Source of the DNA: Allobosea caraganae
GTDB lineage: Bacteria > Pseudomonadota > Alphaproteobacteria > Rhizobiales > Beijerinckiaceae
NCBI RefSeq assembly: GCF_003351345.1
Contig: NZ_QQTO01000010.1
Span: forward strand, 35,787-99,786
Length of the DNA: 64,000 nucleotides
Direction of reading: 5' to 3'
Under the pieces are notes generated by a model. It made no database searches. It had not been told where the DNA came from and was given only the letters and a program-made list of their open reading frames with translations. Positions 37,589 to 46,984 of this stretch are shown here, in pieces (the stretch's first letter is position 1; each line of letters begins with the position of its first letter). A program made the translations under genes and the position numbers.

Positions 37589-37707
37589 ACCTAACCCCTC
37601 CCCCTGGTGGGGAGGGGCAGGGGTGGGGGGCGAGCGACGGGGTGAGGCACTCACCCCGTCGTTCGCCCCCCCTCTCCAGCTCTCCCCCACAAGGGGGGAG
37701 AGAGGAG
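37589..37707. repeat. Palindromic repeat between glcE and glcF
   Basis: Left part CCCCTCCCCCTGGTGGGGAGGGGC, a central inverted pair GGGGGGCGAGCGACGGGGTG / CACCCCGTCGTTCGCCCCCC, and right part CTCTCCCCCACAAGGGGGGAGAG. It fills most of the 210-bp glcE-glcF gap, inside an operon. As RNA it would fold into strong hairpins that could lower glcF expression or protect the upstream mRNA. Confidence 0.75.
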
Positions 37708-37769
37708 CTCCGTCCGGCTGCGGCTCGTCATGCTCGTCCCGGTGTCGCGTCGCGTTTCCGAGCCTGATC

Positions 37770-39161
37770 ATGCAGACCAATTTCACGCCCGAACTCCTCG
37801 CCTCCGATCCGCGCCTGCCGGCCTCGGAGAAGATTCTGCGCACTTGCGTGCATTGCGGCTTCTGCACGGCGACCTGCCCGACCTATCTCCTGCTCGGCGA
37901 CGAGCTCGATTCCCCGCGCGGGCGCATCTACCTGATCAAGGACATGCTGGAGAACGGCAAGCCGGCGACCGAGCAGGTGGTCAAGCACGTCGACCGCTGC
38001 CTCTCCTGCCTGTCCTGCATGTCGACCTGCCCCTCGGGCGTGAACTACATGCACCTCGTCGACCATGCCCGGGCCCATATCGAGGAGACCTATGAGCGCT
38101 CCTGGCATGACAAGCTGCTGCGCCGCGTGCTGGCGGCGGTGCTGCCCTATCCCAACCGCTTCCGCACCGCGATGCTGGCGGCGGCGCTCGGCAAGCCCTT
38201 CGCGAGCGTCTTCGGTGCGTTGCCGGTCGTTGGCGGGCGGCTGAAGGCGATGCTCTCGCTGGCGCCGGCGCGTTTACCGGGCCGCTCCGCCTGGGAGGGG
38301 CCGCAGAGCTTCCCGGCCGCCGGCCCGGCCCGCGCCAAGCGCGTCGCGCTGCTCTCCGGCTGCGCCCAGCCTGTGCTCGACCCCGCCATCAACGAGGCGA
38401 CGATCCGCCTGCTGACGCGCCATGGCGTCGAGGTCGTACTGCCGAAAAACGAGGGCTGCTGCGGCGCGCTTGTCCACCACATGGGCCAGGAGCATGACGC
38501 GCTTGCCTTCGCCCGCCGCAATATCGACGCCTGGATGGCCGAGATCGACGGCGAGGGGCTCGACGCCATCCTGATCACCGCCTCGGGCTGCGGCACCACG
38601 ATCAAGGATTACGGCTTCATGTTCCGCAACGAGCCGGCCTATGCCGCCAAGGCGGAGAAGGTCGCCGCGCTCGCCAAGGACATCACCGAATTCGCCGAGA
38701 CGCTGGAGCTCAACCACGTCCGCGATCCCGGCTTCCAGATCGCCTATCACTCCGCCTGCTCGATGCAGCACGGCCAGCAGCTCAAGGACGGGCCGAAGCG
38801 GCTGCTGAGCGCCGCCGGCTTCAAGGTCAGGGAGGTGCCCGAGGGCCATATCTGCTGCGGCTCGGCTGGTGTCTACAACATCCTCCAGCCCGAGCTCGCC
38901 GGCCAGCTGCGCGAGCGCAAAATCGGCAACATCGAGCGCACCAGGCCGCTTCTGGTCGCCACCGGTAATATCGGTTGCATGACCCAGCTCGCGAAGGGCT
39001 TTGCCGACAAGGGCGCGGTTACGCCTGTAGTTCACACCGCCGAGCTGCTCGACTGGACGACCGGCGGCCCGCTGCCGGAGAAGCTGGCGCGGGCGGGGAT
39101 CGAGGATGTGCCGGTGACCGGCCCGCGGCCGCGAAAGGACATGCTCTTCGCGGCGGAATAG
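37770..39161 (+). CDS. glcF: Glycolate oxidase iron-sulfur subunit GlcF
   Basis: 463 residues. Two [4Fe-4S] ferredoxin motifs (CVHCGFCTATCP and CLSCLSCMSTCP) pass electrons from the FAD subunits. Two CCG domains follow (EGCCGALVHHMGQE, ICCGSAGVYNIL). The start MQTNFTPELLASDPRLPASEKILRT is the family's N-terminus; the open frame upstream to 37623 is within the palindromic repeat and is not coding. Third gene of glcDEF. Confidence 0.9.
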   Translation: MQTNFTPELLASDPRLPASEKILRTCVHCGFCTATCPTYLLLGDELDSPRGRIYLIKDMLENGKPATEQVVKHVDRCLSCLSCMSTCPSGVNYMHLVDHARAHIEETYERSWHDKLLRRVLAAVLPYPNRFRTAMLAAALGKPFASVFGALPVVGGRLKAMLSLAPARLPGRSAWEGPQSFPAAGPARAKRVALLSGCAQPVLDPAINEATIRLLTRHGVEVVLPKNEGCCGALVHHMGQEHDALAFARRNIDAWMAEIDGEGLDAILITASGCGTTIKDYGFMFRNEPAYAAKAEKVAALAKDITEFAETLELNHVRDPGFQIAYHSACSMQHGQQLKDGPKRLLSAAGFKVREVPEGHICCGSAGVYNILQPELAGQLRERKIGNIERTRPLLVATGNIGCMTQLAKGFADKGAVTPVVHTAELLDWTTGGPLPEKLARAGIEDVPVTGPRPRKDMLFAAE

Positions 39162-39186
39162 GCGCGTGGCGCGCGCCTAACTTGTT

Positions 39187-39888
39187 TTATCGCCCCAGCA
39201 TCACGCTCTGCATCTTCTGCTGCGCGGCGATCAGCGCCTGCTGCTTGCCGGCCATCGCGTTCAGCGTCGCCTGCACCTGGTTGCGCAGCTGCGGGTTGGG
39301 GATCTCCATTTGCGAGCCGCTGAGCTTGATGCCGGCGCGGTTCTTGTCGATCAGGTCGGCGAAAGCGAGCACTGAGCCGAAGGCGTCGTCGAGCACCGGG
39401 AAGATGTCGCGGAAGGTCGTCGCGGGCGCCGTCACCAGCTTGGCATAGGCGGTGGCATAGAGCGGCGCGACGTCCTCGGGCTGCTTCAGCGCCGCGCGCT
39501 CCTTGTCGGCGGTGGCGACGGCGGTGTCGAGCGCCTCGCGCAGCTTGCCGAAGCCGGCGCGCACCGCGGCGATGTCGGCCTTGCGGTTGACTGCGTCCTC
39601 GATCGAGCGCGGCAGCGCATTGGCCAGGACCTGCTGCATCGGCTTGGCGACGGAGGCGTCCATGCTCTCATGGAAGCGGGTGATGATGGCGTATTGCGCG
39701 GCATAGTCGCCGAAGGGCTTCTGCTGCTCGGCATTCGGCCGCGATAGTTGCACGCCCGGCTTCGCCAGCACGTCGTTCTGCAGGAAGGTGATGAAGGCCT
39801 TGCGCTGCTCGGAATCGTCGGGGCTGCAGGCGGTCAGCACGAGCCCGACGAACAGGCCGGCAAAGAGGCGTTTGAACCAGACGGACAT
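39187..39888 (-). CDS. DUF3053 family lipoprotein
   Basis: 233 residues. Signal peptide with lipobox (GLFVGLVLTACSPDD, cleavage before Cys) followed by a helical domain matching the DUF3053/YiaF family (FITFLQNDVLAKPGVQLSRPN, FGDYAAQYAIITRFHESMD, ATTFRDIFPVLDDAFGSVL). Likely anchored in the inner or outer membrane, facing the periplasm. Function unknown. It is convergent with glcF and divergent from hisS. Confidence 0.82.
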   Translation of the reverse strand: MSVWFKRLFAGLFVGLVLTACSPDDSEQRKAFITFLQNDVLAKPGVQLSRPNAEQQKPFGDYAAQYAIITRFHESMDASVAKPMQQVLANALPRSIEDAVNRKADIAAVRAGFGKLREALDTAVATADKERAALKQPEDVAPLYATAYAKLVTAPATTFRDIFPVLDDAFGSVLAFADLIDKNRAGIKLSGSQMEIPNPQLRNQVQATLNAMAGKQQALIAAQQKMQSVMLGR

Positions 39889-40045
39889 TGCGTCTCCGTT
39901 TTGTTGTTTGCCGCCGCACAGGTTTTTCGTGCGGCGATTCGCGGTGGCGCGACAAGCCCGATGACGGGCCGCGCTTGCCCCTCGCGCGCTGGCGGGCTAA
40001 CCCACCGACGCTGTCACGCGCCACATACGCCCTGCCGGGAAGTGA

Positions 40046-41623
40046 ATGTCCATGTCGAAAACCGACAAATTGAAGGCCCGCCAGCCGCGTGGCTTCGTCG
40101 ATCGCGGCCCGGCCGACGTCGCCGCGACCGAGCGCATGCTCTCCGTCATCCGCGAGAGCTTTTCGCTCTACGGCTTCGAGCCGGTCGAGACGCCCTTCGT
40201 CGAGTACACCGACGCGCTCGGCAAATTCCTGCCGGATCAGGACCGGCCGAACGAGGGCGTCTTCTCCTTCCAGGACGATGACGAGCAATGGCTCTCGCTG
40301 CGCTACGACCTGACCGCGCCGCTCGCCCGCTACGTCGCCGAGAATTTTGACGCGCTGCCGAAGCCCTATCGCAGCTATCGCGCCGGCTACGTTTTCCGCA
40401 ACGAGAAGCCGGGCCCGGGCCGCTTCCGCCAGTTCATGCAGTTCGATGCCGATATCGTCGGAGCGGGGAGCGTCGCGGCCGATGCCGAGATCTGCATGCT
40501 CGCGGCCGACACGATGGAGAAGCTCGGCATCAAGCGCGGCGACTATGTCGTCAAGGTCAACAACCGCAAGGTGCTCGATGGCGTGATGGAGGCGATCGGG
40601 CTCGGCGGCGAGGAGAATGCCGGGCGGCGGCTGACTGTGCTGCGGGCGATCGACAAGCTCGACAAGTTCGGGCCGGAGGGCGTGCGGCTGCTGCTTGGCG
40701 ACGGCCGCAAGGATGAGAGCGGAGATTTCACGAAGGGAGCGGGGCTCAACGACGAGCAGGCGGATATGGTCCTGTCGCTTGCGATCTTGCAAAGCGGCGA
40801 TGTTACCGAGCTCGAGAATATCGGTGATAATAGATACCGAGAGAGCAACAAAGGCGTTCTCGACGGAATGCGCGTCCACTTCGGCAACAACGAAACGGCC
40901 GCAACCGGCATTGCTGAATTAGAGCAGATCGCGGCGCTGGTGGAAGCGGCCGGGTACGATAGGAGTCGTATTCGCATTGACACCTCCGTCGTCCGCGGCC
41001 TCGAATATTACACCGGCCCGGTCTACGAGGTCGAACTCACCTTCCCGGTCACCAACGACGACGGTCAGGTCGTGCGCTTCGGCTCTGTTGCCGGCGGCGG
41101 GCGCTATGACGGGCTCGTCGGGCGCTTCCGCCCCGAGCCAGTGCCGGCGGCCGGCTTCTCGATCGGCGTCTCCCGGCTCTATTCGGCGCTGAAGGCGGTG
41201 AAGTCGCCGATCGTCGATGCGCGGAACGAGCTGCCGCTCGTCGTCGTCACCGCCATGGACAACAAGTCGCCCGAGCACATGCCGGCTTATCAGGCGATGG
41301 TCTCGGCCTTGCGTCAGGCCACGGGCGAGGATGGCAAGCCGCTGCTGCGCGCCGACCTCTATCTCGGCTCCTCCGGCTTCAACGCCCAGATGAAATATGC
41401 CGACAAGCGCGGCGCGATCTGCGCGGTGATCCAGGGCTCGTCCGAGCGCGAGGCCGGCACGGTGATCGTCAAGGACCTGATCCTCGGCGCCGAGCTCGCC
41501 GCCGCGAGCCGCGAGCTGAAGGATTCCGCCGAGCACAAGGCGCGGCAGGCTGAGGCGCAGTTTGCTGTGCCGGCGGCCGGGCTGGTCGAGGGCGTGAAGC
41601 GGGTGCTGAAGCGGCACGCGTGA
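40046..41623 (+). CDS. hisS: Histidine--tRNA ligase
   Basis: Class II aminoacyl-tRNA synthetase of 525 residues. Features: an N-terminal [19 protein letters not shown], motif 1 region, motif 2 [20 protein letters not shown], and histidine motifs [15 protein letters not shown] and [12 protein letters not shown]. Motif 2 is the divergent alphaproteobacterial form (canonical FRRERPQKGRYRQF). ATGs at 40046 and 40052 are both possible; GGGA at 40037-40040 favours 40046. A stretch at about 40711-40985 has AT-richer codons than the rest. Followed by hisZ-hisG with a palindromic repeat between. Confidence 0.92.
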   Translation: MSMSKTDKLKARQPRGFVDRGPADVAATERMLSVIRESFSLYGFEPVETPFVEYTDALGKFLPDQDRPNEGVFSFQDDDEQWLSLRYDLTAPLARYVAENFDALPKPYRSYRAGYVFRNEKPGPGRFRQFMQFDADIVGAGSVAADAEICMLAADTMEKLGIKRGDYVVKVNNRKVLDGVMEAIGLGGEENAGRRLTVLRAIDKLDKFGPEGVRLLLGDGRKDESGDFTKGAGLNDEQADMVLSLAILQSGDVTELENIGDNRYRESNKGVLDGMRVHFGNNETAATGIAELEQIAALVEAAGYDRSRIRIDTSVVRGLEYYTGPVYEVELTFPVTNDDGQVVRFGSVAGGGRYDGLVGRFRPEPVPAAGFSIGVSRLYSALKAVKSPIVDARNELPLVVVTAMDNKSPEHMPAYQAMVSALRQATGEDGKPLLRADLYLGSSGFNAQMKYADKRGAICAVIQGSSEREAGTVIVKDLILGAELAAASRELKDSAEHKARQAEAQFAVPAAGLVEGVKRVLKRHA

Positions 41624-41627
41624 CCCC

Positions 41628-41780
41628 TTCTCCCCTCGGGGGAGAAGGTGGCGGCGCGAAGCGCTGACGGATGAGGGAAGTCTTGTCTTCCCGAAACAAG
41701 AAAAGGGCCGCGTCCGCGCCCCTTCCCTCATCCGCCTCACTGCGTTCGGCACCTTCTCCCCCGAGGGGAGAAGGGGACCC
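41628..41780. repeat. Long palindromic repeat between hisS and hisZ
   Basis: Outer arms CCTTCTCCCCTCGGGGGAGAAGG and its partner CCTTCTCCCCCGAGGGGAGAAGG, with inner arms GACGGATGAGGGAAG / CTTCCCTCATCCG. Occupies most of the hisS-hisZ gap (233 bp). Likely to form a strong hairpin in any hisS-hisZ transcript. Confidence 0.75.
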
Positions 41781-41856
41781 GCTAACCCAATTCCCGAAAA
41801 ACAATCGAAAATTTGCCGCGCCACTGCTAGGACGGCGCCGCAACAGGACGAATGCC

Positions 41857-42969
41857 GTGACCGCGACCAGCGCCAGCATCGAAACCGTGATCGCGCTTCT
41901 GGCGCGCGAGGGCTACGCGCGCGCCGAGCCGGCGATCCTGCAGCCGGCCGACGTCTTCCTCGATCTCTCCGGCGAGGATATCCGCCGCCGCATCTTCATG
42001 ACGCAGGACGCCGACGGCCGCGATTGGTGCCTGCGGCCCGAATACACCATCCCGGTCGCGCTCGATCACATCGCCGCGGGCGTCAGCGAGCCGGCCGCCT
42101 ATGCCTATGCCGGCCCGGTCTTCCGCATGCGCCTGGGCGAGCCGGGCGAGTTCGCCCAGGCCGGCCTCGAATCCTTCGGCCGCGAGGATTTCGCCGCGGC
42201 TGATGCCGAGATCATGGCGCTGACGATCGAGACGACCGTCGCGCTCGGGCTTGCCAATCCGCGCATCCTGATGGGCGATGTCGCCCTGCTGGGCGCGCTG
42301 CTCGACGGGCTGGCCGTGCCACGCACCGCGCGCCGCCGGCTGATCCGCGCCGTCGTGCAGGGCAAGGGTGCGGAAGCGGTCGATGCGCTCGATCCGCCCG
42401 CCAATGGCGGCGAGACCGCCCATGCCGGCCTGCTCAAGGCGCTGGAAGGGCAGGACCCCAAGGCGGCAAAAGCCTTCGTCGAGGACGTGCTCTCGATCGC
42501 CGGCATCTCGACGGTCGGCGGCCGTTCGGCCGGCGACATCGCCGAGCGCTTCCTGGCGCACGCCGCCGAGCGCGAGAACCCGGTCAATGCCGACGTCAAG
42601 GCCGTGCTCGGCCAGGCGCTGGCCATCTCCGGCGATCCCGACACGGCCTCCGCCGCACTGCGTGCGCTTGCCGATCAGGCCTCGTTCGATATCGGCCGCC
42701 AGCTCGACGCCTTCGACGAGCGCACCGGTTTCCTCGCCGTGCGCGGCGTCGATGTCGGCGCCATCGCCTTCTCGACCGGCTTCGCCCGCAATCTCGACTA
42801 CTACACCGGCTTCATCTTCGAGCTTCACGACGAGAGCCGCAGCGATGGCCGCCCGGTCGCCGGCGGCGGCCGCTACGACAACGTTCTGGAGCGGCTGGGT
42901 TCTGTCAGGCCGATCGCGGCCGTCGGCGCCTCGCTCTGGCTCGACCGCCTGACTGGAGAACCGGCATGA
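41857..42969 (+). CDS. hisZ: ATP phosphoribosyltransferase regulatory subunit
   Basis: 370 residues, HisRS-like but without aminoacylation function; it activates and confers histidine feedback on HisG. Contains [35 protein letters not shown] and the HisRS-like [13 protein letters not shown]. No ATG precedes the conserved region; the GTG at 41857 has AGGAC 7 bp upstream. Its TGA overlaps the hisG ATG by 4 bp (ATGA), which indicates coupling. Confidence 0.88.
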   Translation: MTATSASIETVIALLAREGYARAEPAILQPADVFLDLSGEDIRRRIFMTQDADGRDWCLRPEYTIPVALDHIAAGVSEPAAYAYAGPVFRMRLGEPGEFAQAGLESFGREDFAAADAEIMALTIETTVALGLANPRILMGDVALLGALLDGLAVPRTARRRLIRAVVQGKGAEAVDALDPPANGGETAHAGLLKALEGQDPKAAKAFVEDVLSIAGISTVGGRSAGDIAERFLAHAAERENPVNADVKAVLGQALAISGDPDTASAALRALADQASFDIGRQLDAFDERTGFLAVRGVDVGAIAFSTGFARNLDYYTGFIFELHDESRSDGRPVAGGGRYDNVLERLGSVRPIAAVGASLWLDRLTGEPA

Positions 42970-43940
42970 GCGACGCCCCGCTGGTTCTCGCCGTGCCCTC
43001 CAAGGGCCGGCTGCAGGAGAACGCCACCGCCTTCTTCGGCCGCGCCGGGTTGAAATTCGTGCAGTCGCGCGGCTCGCGCGACTATCGCGGCACGATCGCC
43101 GGCCTCGACGGCGCCGAAGTCGCCTTCCTCTCGGCCTCCGAGATCGTCGCGCAGCTCGCCTCCGGCGCCGCCCATCTCGGCATCACCGGCGAGGATCTCG
43201 TGCGCGAGCAGGTCGCCGACGCCGATGCGGCGGTGGAGCTGCTGACGCCGCTCGGCTTCGGCAACGCCAATGTCGTCGTCGCCGTGCCGCAGGCCTGGAT
43301 CGACGTCCGCACCATGGCCGATCTCGACGACGTCGCCAGCCACATGCGCGCCCGCCAGGGCCGCAAGCTGCGCGTCGCCACCAAATACGTGAACCTGACC
43401 CGCCGCTTCTTCGCCGAGCACGGCCTCGCCGATTACCGCATCGTCGAGAGCCTGGGCGCGACCGAAGGCGCGCCGGCCGCCGGCTCCGCCGAGATCATCG
43501 TCGACATCACCACGACCGGCGCGACGCTCTCGGCCAACGCGCTAAAAATCCTCGACGATGGCGTGATGCTGTCCTCCGAGGCCAATCTCGTCGCCTCCGT
43601 GCGCGCGCCCTGGGGCGAGCGGGCCAAGGCCGCGGCCAGCGCCATCCTCTCGCGCATCGCGGCGGAGGAGGAGGCACGCTCGATCCGCGAGATCAGGGCG
43701 CGGCCGGCCGGCCTGGCTCCCGCCGCCATCGACGAGCTCGTGGCGGGCTTCGGCGCGCGCCTGCCCTTCGGCGGTGCCGGAGAGGGCGATGTCCTCACCA
43801 TCCATTGCCCGGACAAGGCGGTCTTCGCGCTGGTCGAGCAGCTCTCACGCTCGGGCGCAGACGAGATCACGGTCGGCGCTCCGGCCTACGTCTTCCGCAA
43901 GGCCAACCCGCTGATCGAGCGGCTGCTCAAGCGCATCTGA
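42966..43940 (+). CDS. hisG: ATP phosphoribosyltransferase
   Basis: 324 residues. First step of histidine biosynthesis: ATP plus PRPP to phosphoribosyl-ATP. Signatures: [46 protein letters not shown] and the PRPP-binding [19 protein letters not shown]. HisG that works with HisZ is often short (about 210-230 residues); this one is about 100 longer at the C-terminus, as is usual in Hyphomicrobiales. Overlaps hisZ by four bases. Confidence 0.93.
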   Translation: MSDAPLVLAVPSKGRLQENATAFFGRAGLKFVQSRGSRDYRGTIAGLDGAEVAFLSASEIVAQLASGAAHLGITGEDLVREQVADADAAVELLTPLGFGNANVVVAVPQAWIDVRTMADLDDVASHMRARQGRKLRVATKYVNLTRRFFAEHGLADYRIVESLGATEGAPAAGSAEIIVDITTTGATLSANALKILDDGVMLSSEANLVASVRAPWGERAKAAASAILSRIAAEEEARSIREIRARPAGLAPAAIDELVAGFGARLPFGGAGEGDVLTIHCPDKAVFALVEQLSRSGADEITVGAPAYVFRKANPLIERLLKRI

Positions 43941-44100
43941 GCGCGACCGCGCCATCCTCGCGACCCATTTCGCCTGATATTCAGCGGCGCTTCAGGGTGT
44001 TGTCGCGCATCATCCCTGTTGATCTGCGCAAGATTGGGCTCTACGCGCTTTCTTGAGACCGGATCGTGAATTAGGCTCCCGGGTTCGGGATGGGTAAAAA

Positions 44101-44589
44101 ATGATGAATCGACGCCTCGGCTACGCCTCTGCCCTCGCTCTGACCATTGCGCCCCTGCTTGCCCTTTCGGCGACGACCGCCGAAGCGCAGCGCCGGGGCG
44201 GCAATCCTGCGCGCGAGCAGCCGCAGCAGGAGGTTCCGCCGCCTCCGCAGCAGGACAAGACCTTTCCGATGGGCGCCTCCTGGGCCGCCGTGTCGCTGAA
44301 CGGCAAGCCCATCGGCACCATGCGCGCGACGCTCCAGGTCGATGCGAACCTGCGCGGCACCGGCTTCGGCGGCTGCAACACCTTCTCGGCCTCGGCCTAT
44401 CCGCTGCGCCAGCAGGGCTTCGCCGTCGGGCCGATCGCGCTGACCAAGCGCTCCTGCGACAAGGGCGTCTCCGATTTCGAGCGCAGCTTCCTCGTCGCGC
44501 TGCGCGCCGCCCGCAACTGGGACCTGGTGCAGGGCCGCCTCGTGCTCAAGGGCGGCGGCGGCGAGCTGATCTTCGACCGGGCGCTCTGA
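44101..44589 (+). CDS. META domain-containing secreted protein
   Basis: 162 residues. Signal peptide ending around ATTAEAQRR, then a proline/glutamine-rich linker (EQPQQEVPPPPQQD), then a META domain (SWAAVSLNGKPIG, GFGGCNTFSASAYPLRQQGFAVGPIALTKRSCDKG). META/HslJ-like proteins are envelope proteins linked to stress; the exact role is unknown. The two Cys (GCN and RSC) could form a disulfide. It stands alone between hisG and the ABC exporter. Confidence 0.85.
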   Translation: MMNRRLGYASALALTIAPLLALSATTAEAQRRGGNPAREQPQQEVPPPPQQDKTFPMGASWAAVSLNGKPIGTMRATLQVDANLRGTGFGGCNTFSASAYPLRQQGFAVGPIALTKRSCDKGVSDFERSFLVALRAARNWDLVQGRLVLKGGGGELIFDRAL

Positions 44590-44610
44590 GAGCGCCCGGC
44601 CAGAACTCGC

Positions 44611-46716
44611 TCAGGCCGGCTCCGCCGCCATCGCCGTCGGGCTGTAGGTGCCGTCGGCATTCGGCTGCATCATGACGATCTCGTCATGCATCTCGCGCAG
44701 CGTCGAGCGATGGCCGATCGAGACGATCTTCGTCTCCGGCAACGTCCGGTCGATCACGTCGTAGATCTCGCCCTCCAGCTTCTCGTCGAGCGAGGCCGTG
44801 GCCTCGTCGAGGAAGAGCCAGTCGGGCTTGGCCAGGAGCGCGCGCGCCACGGCGAGCCGCTGCTGTTCGCCGCCTGACAGGCGCTGGCCCCAGAGGTCGA
44901 CCTCGTCGAGCCGGTCGGTCAGATGCGACAGCTTCACCTTGGCCATCGCCTCCTTCACTGCGGAATCCGGATAGGCATCCTCGGTGGCGGGATAGGCGAT
45001 CGCGGCCCGGAGCGTGCCCTGCGGCAGGTAGGGTCGCTGCGGCAGCAGCATGATATGCGCGCCTTCCGGAATCCCGACCTTGCCCTCGCCGAAGGGCCAG
45101 ATGCCGGCGATGGCGCGGAACAGGGTCGATTTGCCCGAGCCGGACGGGCCGATCACCAGCGTCGAGTGGGCATCGCCGAGGTTGAGGTTGTCGACGCGCA
45201 CGATGGCGCGGCCATCGGGCAGCGTCAGCGTCGCGCCCGTGACGCCCAGCTCGCCGCCGGGAACCCGCGTGTGATGGATGGCCCGGTTGCCGGCGGGCGC
45301 GGCTTGCGCCTGCGCGATCGCAGCCTCGAACGTGGTGAGGCGGTTGATCGAGGCCAGGTAGGACGCGATCGACTGGTAGCTGTTGATGAAGAAGGACATC
45401 GCGGTCTGCACCCGGTCGAAGGCCGAGGCGACCTGCGTCATGATGCCGAGCGTGATAAGGCCGGTGAAGTAATGCGGCGCGAGCAGCACATAGGGCACCA
45501 CGACATTCGCCTGGTTATACGATGAGGTGAAGGTGCTCAGCTTGATCCGGCGCCAGACCAGCCGGTAGAAATTCGTGACGATGTCGCCGAAGCGCTCGCT
45601 CAGGTGCTTCTGCTCCGAGCCTTCGCCGCGCATCAGCGCGATCTGCTCCGAGTATTCGCGCAGGCGGGCCAGCGAGAAGCGGAAATTCGCCTCGCGCCGC
45701 TCCTGCTCGAACTCCAGCCCGATCAGCGGCTTGCCGATCAGGTGCGTGATCCAGGTCGCGGCGATCGAGTAGATCAGCGCCATCCAGAGCAGGAAGCCGG
45801 GGATTATGATGTCGGTGCCGGGGATCGTGATCGGGATCTTGATCGACCACAGGATGATCGAGAACGAGACCAGCGTGGAGATCTGCGACAGCAGCGGCAG
45901 GGCGAAGCCGTAGGTCTGGTTGACGAAGGCACGGGTGTCTTCGGCGATGCGCTGGTCGGGGTTGTCAGCCGTTCCGGCCAGCGAGACGCGGTAATGCGTG
46001 GCGTTGCTCAGCCAGTCGTGGCTGTACTTCTCGGCCATCCAGCGCCGCCAGCGGATCAGCAGCGTATAATTGGCGAAGATCTCGATCAGGCTCGACACGA
46101 CCCAGATCGCGGCCCAGAGGCTGAAGACGTAGATCAGCTGGTACCAGAAGCTCGGCGCGTCCTTCTCCTGGATGGCGTTGTAGAAGTCGCGGTTGAAGAA
46201 GCTCAGGCGCAGGCTAATGCCGACCTGGGCCTGGTTGAGGACCACCAGGAAGACCAGGAGCAGCACAGCGAGGCGTCCGAGCCGGATCTGGAACGGGCCG
46301 AAGGGCCACAGGCGCGAGGTCGTGACTTCGGTCGCCTCATAATAGGGCGATGCGATGCGCGCGATGCGCTGGATCACCGGGATGAAGGAGATCGCGTAGA
46401 TCAGGACGCCGAAGATGGCGACGGTGGTGGCGAGGCTCGCCGGCGGCGCCAGGGCCTGCCAGCCCGCTGGCCAGACGCCCAGTTGCGCGAGCACAGCTCC
46501 TGCGCCGAACACGACGTATTCCGTGCCGAAGATGCCGGAGAAGATCTTCAGGAAGAAGGCGATCTCCGTCGAACGATAGATCGCCAGCGCGAGCAGAAGG
46601 CCGACGCCGCCGAGCCCGAGCAAGCCGCCGCTGCCACTCTGTTGGCCCGCGATGAGGGCGATCACGGCAAGAGCGGCGACGGCGAAGCTCAAGGGGCGCA
46701 TGGGCTGATTTCCCAA
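44611..46716 (-). CDS. ABC transporter ATP-binding/permease protein (SbmA/YddA-like)
   Basis: 701 residues. The N-terminal membrane region has several helices (AVAALAVIALIAGQ, IAFFLKIFSGIFG and others), then an ABC_membrane_2-type domain related to SbmA/BacA (NRDFYNAIQEKDAPSFWYQL, NPDQRIAEDTRAFV). The C-terminal ATPase has Walker A GPSGSGKSTLFRAIAG, signature LSGGEQQRLAVARALL and Walker B DWLFLDEATASLD. ATGs at 46716 and 46701 are both usable. Substrate unknown; SbmA/BacA relatives handle peptides or very-long-chain fatty acids. Confidence 0.85.
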   Translation of the reverse strand: MGNQPMRPLSFAVAALAVIALIAGQQSGSGGLLGLGGVGLLLALAIYRSTEIAFFLKIFSGIFGTEYVVFGAGAVLAQLGVWPAGWQALAPPASLATTVAIFGVLIYAISFIPVIQRIARIASPYYEATEVTTSRLWPFGPFQIRLGRLAVLLLVFLVVLNQAQVGISLRLSFFNRDFYNAIQEKDAPSFWYQLIYVFSLWAAIWVVSSLIEIFANYTLLIRWRRWMAEKYSHDWLSNATHYRVSLAGTADNPDQRIAEDTRAFVNQTYGFALPLLSQISTLVSFSIILWSIKIPITIPGTDIIIPGFLLWMALIYSIAATWITHLIGKPLIGLEFEQERREANFRFSLARLREYSEQIALMRGEGSEQKHLSERFGDIVTNFYRLVWRRIKLSTFTSSYNQANVVVPYVLLAPHYFTGLITLGIMTQVASAFDRVQTAMSFFINSYQSIASYLASINRLTTFEAAIAQAQAAPAGNRAIHHTRVPGGELGVTGATLTLPDGRAIVRVDNLNLGDAHSTLVIGPSGSGKSTLFRAIAGIWPFGEGKVGIPEGAHIMLLPQRPYLPQGTLRAAIAYPATEDAYPDSAVKEAMAKVKLSHLTDRLDEVDLWGQRLSGGEQQRLAVARALLAKPDWLFLDEATASLDEKLEGEIYDVIDRTLPETKIVSIGHRSTLREMHDEIVMMQPNADGTYSPTAMAAEPA

Positions 46717-46827
46717 CGGAAATGATCGTTACGGCGGGGCGGCTCTACGATTCGGACCATGTCCCAGAGGATGAGGCCATTCAATGGCGATGCGCCTAGA
46801 TGAGCAAATTGTCATCCCCCGCTCATG

Positions 46828-46852
46828 AAAAAGGCCCGGCTTGCGCCGGGCC
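46828..46852 (-). terminator. Rho-independent terminator, outer copy
   Basis: Stem GGCCCGGC / GCCGGGCC with a 4-nt loop, followed on the minus strand by a U run (AAAAA on the plus strand at 46828-46832). Same stem and loop as the groEL terminator at 48181. It would end transcripts of the islet gene. Confidence 0.85.
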
Positions 46853-46884
46853 TTCGTAACGCATTGCTGCGTGGTAGGCTTGGA

Positions 46885-46971
46885 TCAGAAGTCCATGCCG
46901 CGGCCTAGTATCACTGGGGCGGCATCATCCTTTGGAAGCTTGGCCATCATCGTCTCGATGGTAGGTGGGAT
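46885..46971 (-). pseudogene. Remnant of a groEL 3' end
   Basis: Read in the groEL direction this decodes to IPPTIETMMAKLPKDD, then AAPVILGRGMDF and TGA, with a stop directly upstream. It aligns with the tail of the complete groEL nearby ([16 protein letters not shown] and then GMGGMDF). About half of the residues differ, so it is not a recent copy of the neighbouring groEL; it looks like the end of a second groEL. It is followed by a terminator identical in stem to that of groEL. Confidence 0.75.
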
Positions 46972-46984
46972 TCATCGAATTTAG

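Noticed and set aside
41671..41856. Extended N-terminus of HisZ from an upstream ATG
   Set aside because: That stretch is the palindromic repeat. The GTG at 41857 has a proper ribosome site and fits the family.
46885..46971. Assembly duplication of the groEL end
   Set aside because: The encoded residues differ at about half the positions from the resident groEL, so it is not a copying or assembly artefact of that gene.
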